Of a stretch of DNA of 64,000 bases, positions 8,439 through 16,579 are shown in pieces. Origin of the DNA: Streptomyces stelliscabiei (lineage in GTDB: Bacteria; Actinomycetota; Actinomycetes; Streptomycetales; Streptomycetaceae). The stretch's first letter is position 1; every line of letters starts with the position of its first letter. Made by a program: the position numbers and the translations under genes. Location of the stretch: NCBI RefSeq assembly GCF_014873495.1, contig NZ_JADBGF010000001.1, positions 10,044,001 through 10,108,000 on the forward strand. The letters are read 5' to 3'. The notes below the pieces were generated by a model. It saw nothing but the letters and a program-made list of their open reading frames with translations. It had not been told where the DNA came from and made no database searches.

Positions 8439-8457
8439 TGTCATCCAATGGATGACA
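8439..8457. promoter_or_regulatory. RheA-type operator 1
   Basis: TGTCATCCAATGGATGACA matches TGTCATC-N5-GATGACA exactly, the inverted repeat described for RheA at Streptomyces albus hsp18. Its arms actually extend to 8 bp around a 3-base centre. It lies between hsp18 and rheA. Confidence 0.85.
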
Positions 8458-8464
8458 AACATGG

Positions 8465-8483
8465 CGTCATCGATATGATGACA
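8465..8483. promoter_or_regulatory. RheA-type operator 2
   Basis: CGTCATCGATATGATGACA is a second copy with one mismatch to TGTCATC-N5-GATGACA. Its centre is 26 bp from that of operator 1 (about 2.5 helical turns), and it ends about 18 bases before the regulator's start. It probably mediates autorepression. Confidence 0.75.
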
Positions 8484-8500
8484 ACCCGAGGGAGGTGTCC

Positions 8501-9139
8501 GTGACCGCAGCCGACCCGCCGGCCACGAGCAGTACGAACACCCACGGCCCGGCGTCGTTCGTCGCCGCCGTTGCGGCCCTGAACGCCATAGACGACGCCC
8601 TGCGCGACGCCCAGCGGGACACTCCGGACAGGCCCGACGGCCCCGGCCCCGGTCCTGGGCCGGAGCAGGCGCTGGCGTCCCTGACGCTGCTGCGGCAGGT
8701 GCGCGAGCTGCTCGCCGGATGGGAGACCGGCCTGATCGAAATCGCCCGGGACGCGGGCGCCAGCTGGGCCGATCTCGCCCAACCCCTCGGCGTCGCCAGC
8801 CGTCAGGCTGCCGAACGCCGCTATCTACGCGGCCGCCCCGGCCCCAGCGGGACCACCGGCGAGCAGCGTGTGACGGCCACCCGCCAGGCCCGGGCCGCCG
8901 AACGCACCACCGCCGCCTGGGCCCGCGCCAACGCCGCTGACCTGCGCCGCATCGCGGGCCAGATCACCGCCCTCACCGACCTGCCCGCCGCCGCCCGCCG
9001 CCCGCTCGACAAGCTCCATGCGGCCCTGGCCCACGACGACCCCGCCGACCTCATCGTCCCCCTGGCCGCCACCCGCCCCTACCTGCCAACCACCCACCCC
9101 GACCTCGCCACCCGGCTCGACACCCTCACACCCCCCTGA
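8501..9139 (+). CDS. rheA: RheA-like Hsp18 transcriptional regulator
   Basis: 212 residues from GTG 8501, chosen because GGGAGG at 8490-8495 is correctly spaced for it; GTG 8495 lies inside that site. The protein is helical, with LIEIARDAGASWADLAQPLG followed by VASRQAAERRYLRGRPG, readable as a helix-turn-helix. The same type of protein is annotated as Hsp18 regulator in Streptomyces. In S. albus RheA is a thermosensor that represses hsp18 and itself at normal temperature and lets go on heating. The divergent arrangement and the two operators support the same circuit here. Confidence 0.8.
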   Translation: MTAADPPATSSTNTHGPASFVAAVAALNAIDDALRDAQRDTPDRPDGPGPGPGPEQALASLTLLRQVRELLAGWETGLIEIARDAGASWADLAQPLGVASRQAAERRYLRGRPGPSGTTGEQRVTATRQARAAERTTAAWARANAADLRRIAGQITALTDLPAAARRPLDKLHAALAHDDPADLIVPLAATRPYLPTTHPDLATRLDTLTPP

Positions 9140-9327
9140 AAATGCGGCCGCCGACTCCGTCGAACCCCTAGCGCGGCAGCCCGACGACGGCGCCGAGCAG
9201 ATGCTCGCCACCCCCACGTCAGTCTCGGGCCGCGACACTCTCGACCATGACGTCGAAGAGTCGGGCGATCGGGGGACCCGTCCGGGCAGGCAGGACGCGT
9301 GGCCTCATCTCTGGCGAAAGGTTGTCG

Positions 9328-9978
9328 ATGCGTCTCCATCCAGGCGAGACCGAGGCCGTCGGCTGGCGGGTGGTGTCCGTGCTCGCCGCCGTCCGGCAGC
9401 TATGCGATGCTTCACCCGACGTCATCGGACGTCCGCGGGTGATCGGGATCGACGGCCGAGGCGGCGCCGGCAAGACGACCCTGGCCGAGCGGCTGCGCAA
9501 GGTGATGCCCCACTCCGCCGTCGTGCACACCGACGACGTCGCCTGGAACCACGCCTACTTCGAATGGGGCGCTGTGCTGGTCGAGAACATCCTTCGCCCC
9601 CTGCGCCGGGGTGATGCAGTGGACTTCCGCCCTGATGCCTGGATCGCCCACGACCGGCCCGGATCGATCACCATTCCCGCCGGTGCCGACTTCATCTGGG
9701 TCGAGGGCACCGGAATCATCCGCGAAGAGCTTGCCCCGTGGTTGGACGCCTCCGTGTGGATGCAGGGCGACCTCGATGAGCAAGAGCGCTTGTTGATCGC
9801 CCGCGACGGCGGCTCCCCTGAGCAGTTGGAGCACGTGGCGAACTGGCTGCTGGAGGAACAGCCGTTCATGCTACGAGAAAAGCCGTGGGCCCGAGCCACC
9901 ATGATCGTCGCCGGCCCTCCTGCGATCGCCCATGACTCGAACACCGAGTTGGTCGTCGCCCCGCCGACCAGCCCTTAG
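9328..9978 (+). CDS. Uridine-kinase-like P-loop ATP-binding protein
   Basis: 216 residues from ATG 9328 (GCGAAAGG upstream). A Walker A motif GIDGRGGAGKTTLAERL sits at about residues 35-50, followed by VVHTDDVAWNHAYFEWG, the acceptor-side Asp-Asp seen in uridine kinase and phosphoribulokinase-like enzymes, and FIWVEGTGIIREEL. It probably phosphorylates a nucleoside or other small alcohol; the substrate is not known. The TAG stop (9976-9978) straddles the junction with the IS5-family element: TA comes from the TTA target site and G is the first base of the element. Because the right flank also begins with G after TTA, the pre-insertion stop would have been identical. Confidence 0.75.
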   Translation: MRLHPGETEAVGWRVVSVLAAVRQLCDASPDVIGRPRVIGIDGRGGAGKTTLAERLRKVMPHSAVVHTDDVAWNHAYFEWGAVLVENILRPLRRGDAVDFRPDAWIAHDRPGSITIPAGADFIWVEGTGIIREELAPWLDASVWMQGDLDEQERLLIARDGGSPEQLEHVANWLLEEQPFMLREKPWARATMIVAGPPAIAHDSNTELVVAPPTSP

Positions 9979-10026
9979 AACTCCTAACGAAATGATCTTC
10001 GAGTTGGTTGGATCACTCCAGGACCG

Positions 10027-10868
10027 ATGATCCGGGGGTGCGGGGTGGCTCGGCCGAAGCCGTGGGAAGCCGATGACGAGCTGTGGGCAGTGATCGAGCC
10101 AGTGCTTCCCAAGGTCGAGCGTCGGAACCGGCATCCGGGACGCAAGCGGCATCCGGATCGGCTCGTGTTCCAGGGCATCCTGTTCGTCCTGCACACCGGC
10201 ATCGCCTGGGAACACCTGCCGCAGGAACTCGGCTTCGGCTCGGGCATGACCTGCTGGCGCCGCCTGGCCGAGTGGACCGACGCGTGTGGCCCCGGCTGCA
10301 CGAGGCCCTCCTGGCCAAGCTCCGCAGCGCAAACGCCCTGGACTTCTCCCGGGCGGCGGTCGACGGCTTCCACATCCGCGCGTTAGAAGGGGGAGCCAAG
10401 ACCGGACGAAGCCCTGTCGACCGGGGCAGGACGGGCAGCAAACACCACCTGATCACCGACGCCACCGGCATCCCGCTCGCCGCCACCCTGACCGGCGGCA
10501 ATCGCAACGACGTCACCCAGCTGATCCCGCTCCTCCAGGCCGTGCCGCCGGTGCGGGTCAAGCGCGGCCGGCCCCGGCGCCGACCGGACGTGGTGCTGGG
10601 CGACCGCGGCTACGACCACGACAAGTACCGCCGTCTCGTCTGGGACCTCGGCGTGAAGCCGTTGATCGCCCGCCGCGCCACCAAGCACGGCTCCGGGCTC
10701 GGCACCCAACGCTGGGTCGTGGAACGCGTGTTCGCTCATCTGCACTGGTTCCGCCGCCTGCGGATCCGCTGGGAGATACGCGACGACCTCCATGAAGCCC
10801 TCCTCACCCTCGGATGCGCACTCACCTGCTGGCGGCGCCTGGCCGCAGTTCAGCGCCGCCATTCATAG
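10027..10868 (+). CDS. IS5-family transposase, two overlapping frames
   Basis: The first frame starts at 10027 with ARPKPWEADDELWAVIEPVL and PQELGFGSGMTCWRRLAEW, the helical N-terminal domain. At about 10280 reading must move to the -1 frame to continue with VWPRLHEALLAKLRSANALD, AVDGFHIRALEGGAKTGRSP (first Asp), VVLGDRGYDHDKYR (second Asp) and QRWVVERVFAHLHWFRRL (Glu) to the stop at 10868. Members of the IS427 subgroup normally make the full enzyme by programmed frameshifting; here no clear slippery run is visible, so a one-base deletion is the alternative. The inner overlap with the opposite-strand DUF5959 gene is 19 bp, tail to tail. Confidence 0.85.
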
Positions 10869-11329
10869 GCACCCGGTGAAGACTCCAGCACTTCGCCCGG
10901 CCACTCCTGCAGCACCTGCCCGAGCAGCTTTCGCTGCTCGTCGATCCAGCCATCTTCAAGACTCATGGGAAGGAACACGGAGACGCATGAACTGCCCAGA
11001 TCTTCCACACGGACAGCGACAGCCTCATGCTCCTTGTTATACGGCTGGATCTTGATCTCGGGGCTGTGGTCGTCGTCCCTCCAGCAGATGTCCTGACCGG
11101 CAGCAAGCAGGTCCAGAGCACGGGACCACTCCTCCAGGTCGGCAGGGAACAGGGACATGTCCAACCGACCGCTGACGAAGCTGCTGGTCACAATGACCTC
11201 TGCATCGAGCTGGTCGTGAAGATGCAGCACGCCCGGCGACCTACGCCCCAGCACACGCACCCGGAAGCTGTTGTCGCCATCCGAGAGGCTGATCAGTTCC
11301 ACCCTGCACCCACTGCCCTGCCCGCTCAC
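10850..11329 (-). CDS. DUF5959 family protein carried by the IS element
   Basis: 159 residues. VELISLSDGDNSFRVRVLGR, then LDAEVIVTSSFVSGRLDMSL, DLEEWSRALDLLAAGQDICW, EAVAVRVEDLGSSCVSVFLP, and a final SPGAYEWRR match my memory of the DUF5959 family found in Streptomyces. It is soluble, with alternating beta strands. Its function is unknown. The start is uncertain: GTG 11329 is taken, but GTG 11299 (just before ELISLSDG) is equally possible, and neither has a good ribosome-binding site. It lies wholly between the terminal repeats of the IS5-family element, in opposite orientation to the transposase, so it travels as cargo. Confidence 0.7.
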   Translation of the reverse strand: MSGQGSGCRVELISLSDGDNSFRVRVLGRRSPGVLHLHDQLDAEVIVTSSFVSGRLDMSLFPADLEEWSRALDLLAAGQDICWRDDDHSPEIKIQPYNKEHEAVAVRVEDLGSSCVSVFLPMSLEDGWIDEQRKLLGQVLQEWPGEVLESSPGAYEWRR

Positions 11330-11591
11330 ATCTGTCAGAACTCAGGATCTCTGAACCAGATCAACGGGCACAAGCAGGTTGTCCCCCCTCATTTCGTTAG
11401 GAGTTCTTAGGGGCAATGCCGTCGGCGTCGGGTCAGGGCCTGTGGGCGGTCGTGTTCAGAGTGCGGATTTCGCTGCCTAGGTGAGGCTGGTCGCGATGGA
11501 CCGCAGGGTGTGACATGGCGACAGTTCGCTGATGACCAGGGGAAGCTCGTCGAGCCGTACCTGTCGATGAGTGGGTACAGCCGGGCGGGGG

Positions 11592-11989
11592 TCAGGCGGG
11601 CGAGGTGTCGGGGCGGGCGTCGTACACGGCGCGGGCGGCGTCGATGTGCGTCAGGTGCGTGAGGCTCCCACTTCAACAGGGGTGCGGTGGCTTCGCGGAG
11701 AGTCCTGCCCATCGGGGTGAGTTCGTAACTGACGTGCGGCGGCATGACGTTGCGGACGGTCCGTGTGAGGATCCCGTCGCGCTCCAGGTCGCGCAGGGTG
11801 ACGGTGAGCATACGCTGGCTGATCCCGTCGACGGCCCGCTTGAGCTCGGTGAAGCGGCGCGGCCCCCGGCTGAGGTTACGCACGATCAGCAGCGACCACT
11901 TGCCGCCGACGATCCCGAGTACTTCACGTTGCCTGGCACGGGTCCTGCGGTCGTGCCGGCCGCGACTCGCCGCACACTGTGCCGCTCAT
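11592..11989 (-). pseudogene. HxlR-family regulator with two frameshifts
   Basis: Starts at ATG 11989 after a GGAGG and reads as HxlR only if two single-base insertions are corrected. One is near 11936, restoring REVLGIVGGKWSLLIVRNLS; the other is near 11666, where LLKW should be followed by SLTHLTHIDAARAVYD and a stop at 11592. The middle part, RRFTELKRAVDGISQRMLTV and VSYELTPMGRTLREATAPLL, is a normal winged helix. With both lesions the product would stop after about 21 residues. It lies just beyond the right end of the IS5-family element. Confidence 0.7.
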
Positions 11990-12160
11990 GGTTACCTCCA
12001 GAGAACCGGGGCACCGCAATGTGCCTTATTGATCGAGGCGCGGCGGGTGCAGCACGATGATCTCGGTTCCTGAGGAGTACTGAGGCACGAAGAGGAACGC
12101 CGCTGCCCCGCGAGCGGGGCGCGGTAGTAGAACGGTGTGCCCTGCGAACCGCCAGGCCGG

Positions 12161-12346
12161 TCACCGGCCCTTTTTGTTGAACCATCCGAGCGACTGGACG
12201 ACGGACGCGCCGATAACGAGGATGCCGAGAGGAACGATCGTGAACCAGGTGGCATCGGCTTTCATGGCCGCGAGCAGGGCGATGGCGCCGAGGGCCAGCG
12301 CCAGGAGCACGAGCATGCCCAGAAGGACACGAATCTTGGAAACCAA
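12161..12346 (-). CDS. Small two-helix membrane protein
   Basis: 61 residues beginning at TTG 12346, with GGGAGAG about 10 bases upstream. Two hydrophobic segments, IRVLLGMLVLLALALGAIAL and TWFTIVPLGILVIGASVV, are separated by MKADA, and a basic tail NKKGR ends the protein. This looks like a genuine small membrane protein. The use of TTG and lack of recognisable family make it tentative. It lies upstream of the broken HxlR gene on the same strand. Confidence 0.5.
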   Translation of the reverse strand: MVSKIRVLLGMLVLLALALGAIALLAAMKADATWFTIVPLGILVIGASVVQSLGWFNKKGR

Positions 12347-13046
12347 CGGAAGACTCTCCCATGTTCGGCTGGGCTCTATTGACCAGAACAGCGTTCGCTA
12401 CCTGTTGGAGAGCTGCCGACGGTTGCTAAGTCGAGGGGGCAGTAAGTTCCCCGGCGTGACACCGCGGCTCCGTCAGGAAGCTCATCGGCGAGTCTCCCCA
12501 ACGCCGCCCTACCGAGGCGCCAGTAGAACTACGTAATCGCATACGTAGGTGCACCGGTCCGGGCCGGGGGAGCGGCGAGCCGTACAGTGGGCCCTCGCCA
12601 ATCTCACCTGCCGGATGGGTAGTTGGCCTGTGCCACGAACGCCCCGGACAGCTCGTTGGCGAAGCCTTCCACTTGGCGGTGTCCGGGGCCGTGGCGACGG
12701 TGACCCCCAAGAAAGCGGCGGATCTGGCCGAGCGGATCGCTCATGACGGGCTGAACGTGCGTGACGTCGCTGAGGACCTGAAAGGCTGGACGAGCCGCCC
12801 CGCGAGGTGAGTCGACAGCGCACTTCCAACAGGGGAGTTGCGGCACTTCGCAGCCGCAGCACGCCGCCGGCCGACGCAGGCCGTGGCGGTCCGCGGCCCG
12901 GCTGATCAGTGACGAGGTCAGCTCCCCGGCCAGCGGCACGGTCCGTAACACCCCTGCTGCCACAGCTTTCCCTCTCAGCGGGGACGACGGCTCTGCACGC
13001 CGTCCAGGAGGAGGCTCGAGGCGAGGCCAACCGCGGCCGCTACGTC
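12347..13046. other. Long intergenic stretch with one possible short frame
   Basis: About 700 bases. On the plus strand about 12628-12810 reads GQLVGEAFHLAVSGAVATVT and PKKAADLAERIAHDGLNVRD, protein-like text ending at a TGA, but with no start codon near its beginning. It may be the 3' end of a lost gene. Nothing else was seen. Confidence 0.35.
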
Positions 13047-13844
13047 CTACTCCTCCGGCTCCCAGGCGCGGAGCAGGTCGAGCAGCCCTGCGTCTCCGTC
13101 AACGTGCAAGGAGTCGGCTGGGATGCGGTCGTACAAGTAGAGGACCAACTCACTGGCCGTGCCATGAATGGAGGCGCCAGCCACGTCCGAGTCCTCGCCG
13201 ATCGCTGCAGTGGGCGCGGGGATGCGGGTGGAGCGTGCGCCGTCGCTGTCGACCGTGAGGCGCCAGGAGCGGCCCTCGGCGGTGTGGAAGGCGAAGGCCG
13301 TGGGCTTGTGCGGCCAGGCGCTGGGCGTCGCGACGCAGGTGAACAGGAACTCCTCGACACCGTCGAGCGCGACCCCGGTCGGCAGCGGCTGCGGGGCGCC
13401 CGCGGCGAGCTGGGCGTCGTAGGTGTGCACCGTGGTCTCCTGGACCCGGTGCCGGGCGACTCCGCCGGAGGTCCGCGGCGTCTGCAGGGGACTCCACCAC
13501 GCCCAGCAGTCGGCGTCCGGGCCCGCCTCCCGCAGGGCGCTCAGCAGGAGCCGCGTCGACGCGGCCAGCCAGGCCAGCAGGGCCTCACGCTCCCGTGGCA
13601 CTTCCAAAGCGGCGCGCGCAGTGGTGGCCTCGGCCGGGGGAGCGTCGGCAGGCCCCGCGCCGACGATGGCGGCCCAGAAACGGTCTCCCCCACCCAGGTG
13701 CTTCACCAGATCGAACAGCGTCCACCCGGGGCAGGTCGGCACCTGTGCGTCGAGGCTGGGCGCGGCGGCGACCGCAGCGTGGAAGGCGGTCGACCGTTCA
13801 TCGATCAGTCGCAGCAGGTCAGGGAACTCAAGATTCTTCTCCAC
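13047..13844 (-). CDS. Maleylpyruvate isomerase-family mycothiol-dependent enzyme
   Basis: 265 residues, typical length. The N-terminal DinB/MDMPI four-helix domain contains VPTCPGWTLFDLVKHLGG, with the metal-ligand histidine, and later RHRVQETTVHTYDAQLAAG, which carries the Glu and His ligands of the H-x(n)-E-x3-H metal site. A C-terminal SCP2-like domain follows (RIPAPTAAIGEDSDVAGA, IHGTASELVLYLYDRIPAD). The family uses mycothiol as cofactor in isomerisation or transfer reactions; only a few members are true maleylpyruvate isomerases. Isolated gene. Confidence 0.85.
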   Translation of the reverse strand: MEKNLEFPDLLRLIDERSTAFHAAVAAAPSLDAQVPTCPGWTLFDLVKHLGGGDRFWAAIVGAGPADAPPAEATTARAALEVPREREALLAWLAASTRLLLSALREAGPDADCWAWWSPLQTPRTSGGVARHRVQETTVHTYDAQLAAGAPQPLPTGVALDGVEEFLFTCVATPSAWPHKPTAFAFHTAEGRSWRLTVDSDGARSTRIPAPTAAIGEDSDVAGASIHGTASELVLYLYDRIPADSLHVDGDAGLLDLLRAWEPEE

Positions 13845-14273
13845 ACCGGATGTCTATCACCGTGCTCCGATGATCGGACAGAGGGTTTCACAGCCGCCGC
13901 CGGTTGGCCGACGCGGACGTCGGCCTCGCCTCCCCTTGCGCGGGTGACAAATGCCTCGGAGCGAGAGATGACGAAACCGTCTTTTGGCTGGCTTCCTGCG
14001 CATCATTCCTGACGGGTGCGTCGCGGATGTGAGGTCAGCACGTTGCCGGGCGGGCGCCGCGACACCGCGGGGTCGGGATGGGTGGGCGCGCCGGCGCGCA
14101 CAGCCTCCCAGGCGGCTCCGCCGACGCCCACGAGCGGCGCAAGGAAGTACGACGGATCCCCTCCGAGCACTCGAAACACGCGCCGGTCACCCAGCGTGAT
14201 CACTTCGCGCTCGTGGAAGCCGTGCCGGAACCCGTATCGGTGCCGGAGCCCGTTGTCGTGAACAGGGCCAGTG
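13845..14273. other. Intergenic stretch, nothing recognised
   Basis: About 430 bases separating two minus-strand genes. No conserved frame or RNA was seen. Confidence 0.4.
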
Positions 14274-15434
14274 TCAGGTGATGCTGGGTGCGGGTGGGGT
14301 CCAGCGGTGGGTGCGGGGCACGGTGGCGGTGAGGCCGTAGTCGTTCTTGAGTTGTTCGGGGATGGCGTAGTGCATGACGCGTCCGCGGGTGAGGGAGGAC
14401 AGTTCGATGTTGGTGGTGAAGTGGCCGAGGCGGTCCAGTGCCCAGGCGCCGAGCGGTGAGCGGTCTTCGATGGTCTCCAGGATGCCGAGCAGGTGGGGGA
14501 CTGCTTTGACAGCGGTGTCCCAGGGGGTGCGCGGGACGTGGAGCCAGTCGGCGCAGGTGTCTCCGATCAGGTGACGGATCAGGGCGGAGACGATCGGGTC
14601 GAAGAAGGTGCCGGGGACGACTTCCTCGTACAGGTCGATCAGCTGCCGGGTGAGGTGTGCGCCCTCTTCCGAGGGTGCCATGTGCCGGATCATGTACCGG
14701 TCGAGGAACTGGCGTGCCTCCTCCAGGGTTTTGGGGACGGTGTCCTGGTCGACGCCGAGCATCGCTCCGACGACTCGCCAGGCGTAGAAGTAGGCCTCGG
14801 CGCCCTCGGTGGACATGTGGATGCCGAGGCGGTGCAGGGAGTCCAGGACGAGCAGGGAGAAGAACATCTGCCCGCCGATCATGTCCTCCTGGCAGATCGG
14901 CACGCCCTGCGTGGCGGTGTCCCAGCGGTTCTCACGCTTGAGGTGGTGGCGGATGGAGGCGTGCAGAAGGCGGACCTTCTGGGCCGCCGGGATGAAGCGG
15001 CTGCCGGCCTCGAACGCGCCGGGCTGCATGAGGTAGACGGTGAACTGGCCGGTCTCCGCCATCCGCTTGGAGGGGTACTTCAGCCCGTGGGTGGCCGACA
15101 GCAGCTTCGCCACGTGCGGGACGACGTAGCAGGCCGGCATGGAGGCGAACGACAGCGCGGTGGAGATGTGCACGTTGTTGTCGATGAAGAACAGGCGGGC
15201 CTTTTCCATCTCCGCCCAGTCCACCCAGGCCGGCGGGGCGCCGGTTGCCTGGAGGTATTCCCGGGCCACGTCGGGCAGCCCGTCGGGCAGGGGAGCACCG
15301 GCGGTGGACACGTACCGCATGAGGGTGTTGAACGTGCCGACCTCGCCACGCTCGAACAGGGTGGCGACGGTGGCGTCGGCGAGTTCGTCACCGGCCTGGC
15401 GCAGGGCGTCCATCGACGCCTCGGTGTAGGTCAT
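14274..15434 (-). CDS. MpaB/Lcp-like oxygenase (DUF2236)
   Basis: 386 residues from ATG 15434, preceded by AAGGAG; the open frame extends 20 codons further into a proline/arginine-rich stretch without a site. Features of the DUF2236 family are present: STALSFASMPACYVVPHVAK, LHASIRHHLKRENRW with the conserved histidines, LLVLDSLHRLGIHMS and EAYFYAWRVVGAMLGV. Characterised relatives are latex-clearing protein Lcp, a haem enzyme cleaving polyisoprene, and fungal MpaB, which cleaves a farnesyl chain. It follows a polyprenyl synthase gene after 92 bases on the same strand. I infer action on an isoprenoid chain made by that neighbour. Confidence 0.8.
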   Translation of the reverse strand: MTYTEASMDALRQAGDELADATVATLFERGEVGTFNTLMRYVSTAGAPLPDGLPDVAREYLQATGAPPAWVDWAEMEKARLFFIDNNVHISTALSFASMPACYVVPHVAKLLSATHGLKYPSKRMAETGQFTVYLMQPGAFEAGSRFIPAAQKVRLLHASIRHHLKRENRWDTATQGVPICQEDMIGGQMFFSLLVLDSLHRLGIHMSTEGAEAYFYAWRVVGAMLGVDQDTVPKTLEEARQFLDRYMIRHMAPSEEGAHLTRQLIDLYEEVVPGTFFDPIVSALIRHLIGDTCADWLHVPRTPWDTAVKAVPHLLGILETIEDRSPLGAWALDRLGHFTTNIELSSLTRGRVMHYAIPEQLKNDYGLTATVPRTHRWTPPAPSIT

Positions 15435-15526
15435 CACAGGGCTCCTTGGTCGTGCGGGGCGAGGGGGGGTGGGAGCGCGGGCACGCGACGCCACGGTGCG
15501 GTGCGGTCTGCCGTTGTGTGACGGCG

Positions 15527-16579
15527 TCAGTGGTGGCGGACCGCTGCCGACCGGGCCAGGCCGGCCAGGGCCGCGGTGGCGTGCCCGGGAAGGTCCAGGT
15601 CGTGCAGGCAGCGGGTGGCTTCTTCGACCCGCGCGGTGATCATTTCTTCGATGCGGTCCGGCGCCTTCAGCCGCTGCATCAGCGCGCGCACCGCGTCCAG
15701 ACCGTTTCCGTCCAGATCGCGTCGGCCCAGCAGGGCACGCAGCCGCTCCCGCTCCTCGCCACTGGCGATACGCCAGGTCTCTGCCAGCAGGGCGGTGGGC
15801 CGGTGGCCGCGCACGTCGTCGAGGTTGGTCTTGCCGGTGCGTTCGGGATCCCCGAACAGGCCCAGCAGGTCGTCCCTGAGCTGGAACGCCTCGCCCAGCG
15901 GCAGCCCGTACGCGGAATACCCCTCGCTCAGCCGCTCACCGGCGCCGGCCAGCGCGCCGCCGATCAGCAGGGGCTGCTCGACGGTGTACTTGGCGGTCTT
16001 GTACCGGATCACCTTCAACGACGCGGAGGTGTCCGGCATCGCTCCGGTGTGCAGGATCTCCAGGCACTCACCGGCGATCAGCTCGCGGGCCAGCGCCGCC
16101 CAGAGCGGGCGGGCCCGGCCGAGGTAGGCGGCGGGCAGGCCGCTGGTGACGAACAGCTGACCGGCCAGCGACATCAGCAGATCCCCCACCAGCATCGCCA
16201 GCGAGCGGGCCGCGTTCGCCGCCCGCGGCCGGCGCCGCAACGCGCTGCGCAGGGCGACATGCGCGGTAGGACGGCCGTGGCGCAGCGCACTGTCGTCGAT
16301 GAGGTCGTCGTGCACCACGGCGGCGGCGTGCACCAATTCCATGGAGGCCGCGGCCCGCACCAGCGCATCACTGTCCGGCTGCCCAGCCGCACGCCAGCCC
16401 CAATAGCAAAACGCCGCCCGCAGTCGCTTGCCGTCCGCTACCGCCTCCTCCAGCTGCCGGGCGACGACATCCAGAGCCGGATCGATCACCGCGAACCGGT
16501 CTGCCTCCTGGGCGACGAAGGAGCGCAGCACCTCATCGACCCGGGCCTTGAACGCAGCCGCCTCCCAGCGCTCAGACAC
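15527..16579 (-). CDS. Polyprenyl synthetase (isoprenyl diphosphate synthase)
   Basis: 350 residues. The first Asp-rich motif is HDDLIDDS at residues 90-97 and the second is FQLRDDLLGLFGD near residue 240; GKRLRAAFCYWGW before the first motif supplies the substrate-binding KR. These features define head-to-tail isoprenyl diphosphate synthases making geranyl-, farnesyl- or geranylgeranyl-PP. The residue five before the first motif is Ala, leaving room for a long chain, but chain length cannot be fixed by eye. Its start overlaps the end of the small upstream gene by 8 bp, and an MpaB-like oxygenase gene follows. Confidence 0.88.
   Translation of the reverse strand: MSERWEAAAFKARVDEVLRSFVAQEADRFAVIDPALDVVARQLEEAVADGKRLRAAFCYWGWRAAGQPDSDALVRAAASMELVHAAAVVHDDLIDDSALRHGRPTAHVALRSALRRRPRAANAARSLAMLVGDLLMSLAGQLFVTSGLPAAYLGRARPLWAALARELIAGECLEILHTGAMPDTSASLKVIRYKTAKYTVEQPLLIGGALAGAGERLSEGYSAYGLPLGEAFQLRDDLLGLFGDPERTGKTNLDDVRGHRPTALLAETWRIASGEERERLRALLGRRDLDGNGLDAVRALMQRLKAPDRIEEMITARVEEATRCLHDLDLPGHATAALAGLARSAAVRHH

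Larger units (their letters stand above)
9978..11406. mobile_element. Complete IS5-family element with passenger gene
   Basis: A 1429-bp element bounded by perfect 18-bp inverted repeats, GAACTCCTAACGAAATGA at 9978-9995 and its complement at 11389-11406. Direct repeats TTA (9975-9977 and 11407-11409) flank it, the short target duplication expected for this family. Inside are a two-frame DDE transposase on the plus strand and a DUF5959 gene on the minus strand. No second right-hand repeat occurs just after the transposase, so the passenger is inside the mobile unit. The intact ends and target duplication suggest a fairly recent insertion. Confidence 0.92.

Noticed and set aside
9328..9978. Truncation of the P-loop kinase gene by the IS5-family insertion.
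   Set aside because: The pre-insertion sequence (TTA followed by G) gives the same TAG stop, so the protein end is unchanged.
12628..12810. Protein-like plus-strand text (AVSGAVATVTPKKAADLAER).
   Set aside because: No start codon at its beginning and no family recognised; kept only as a note in the gap entry.
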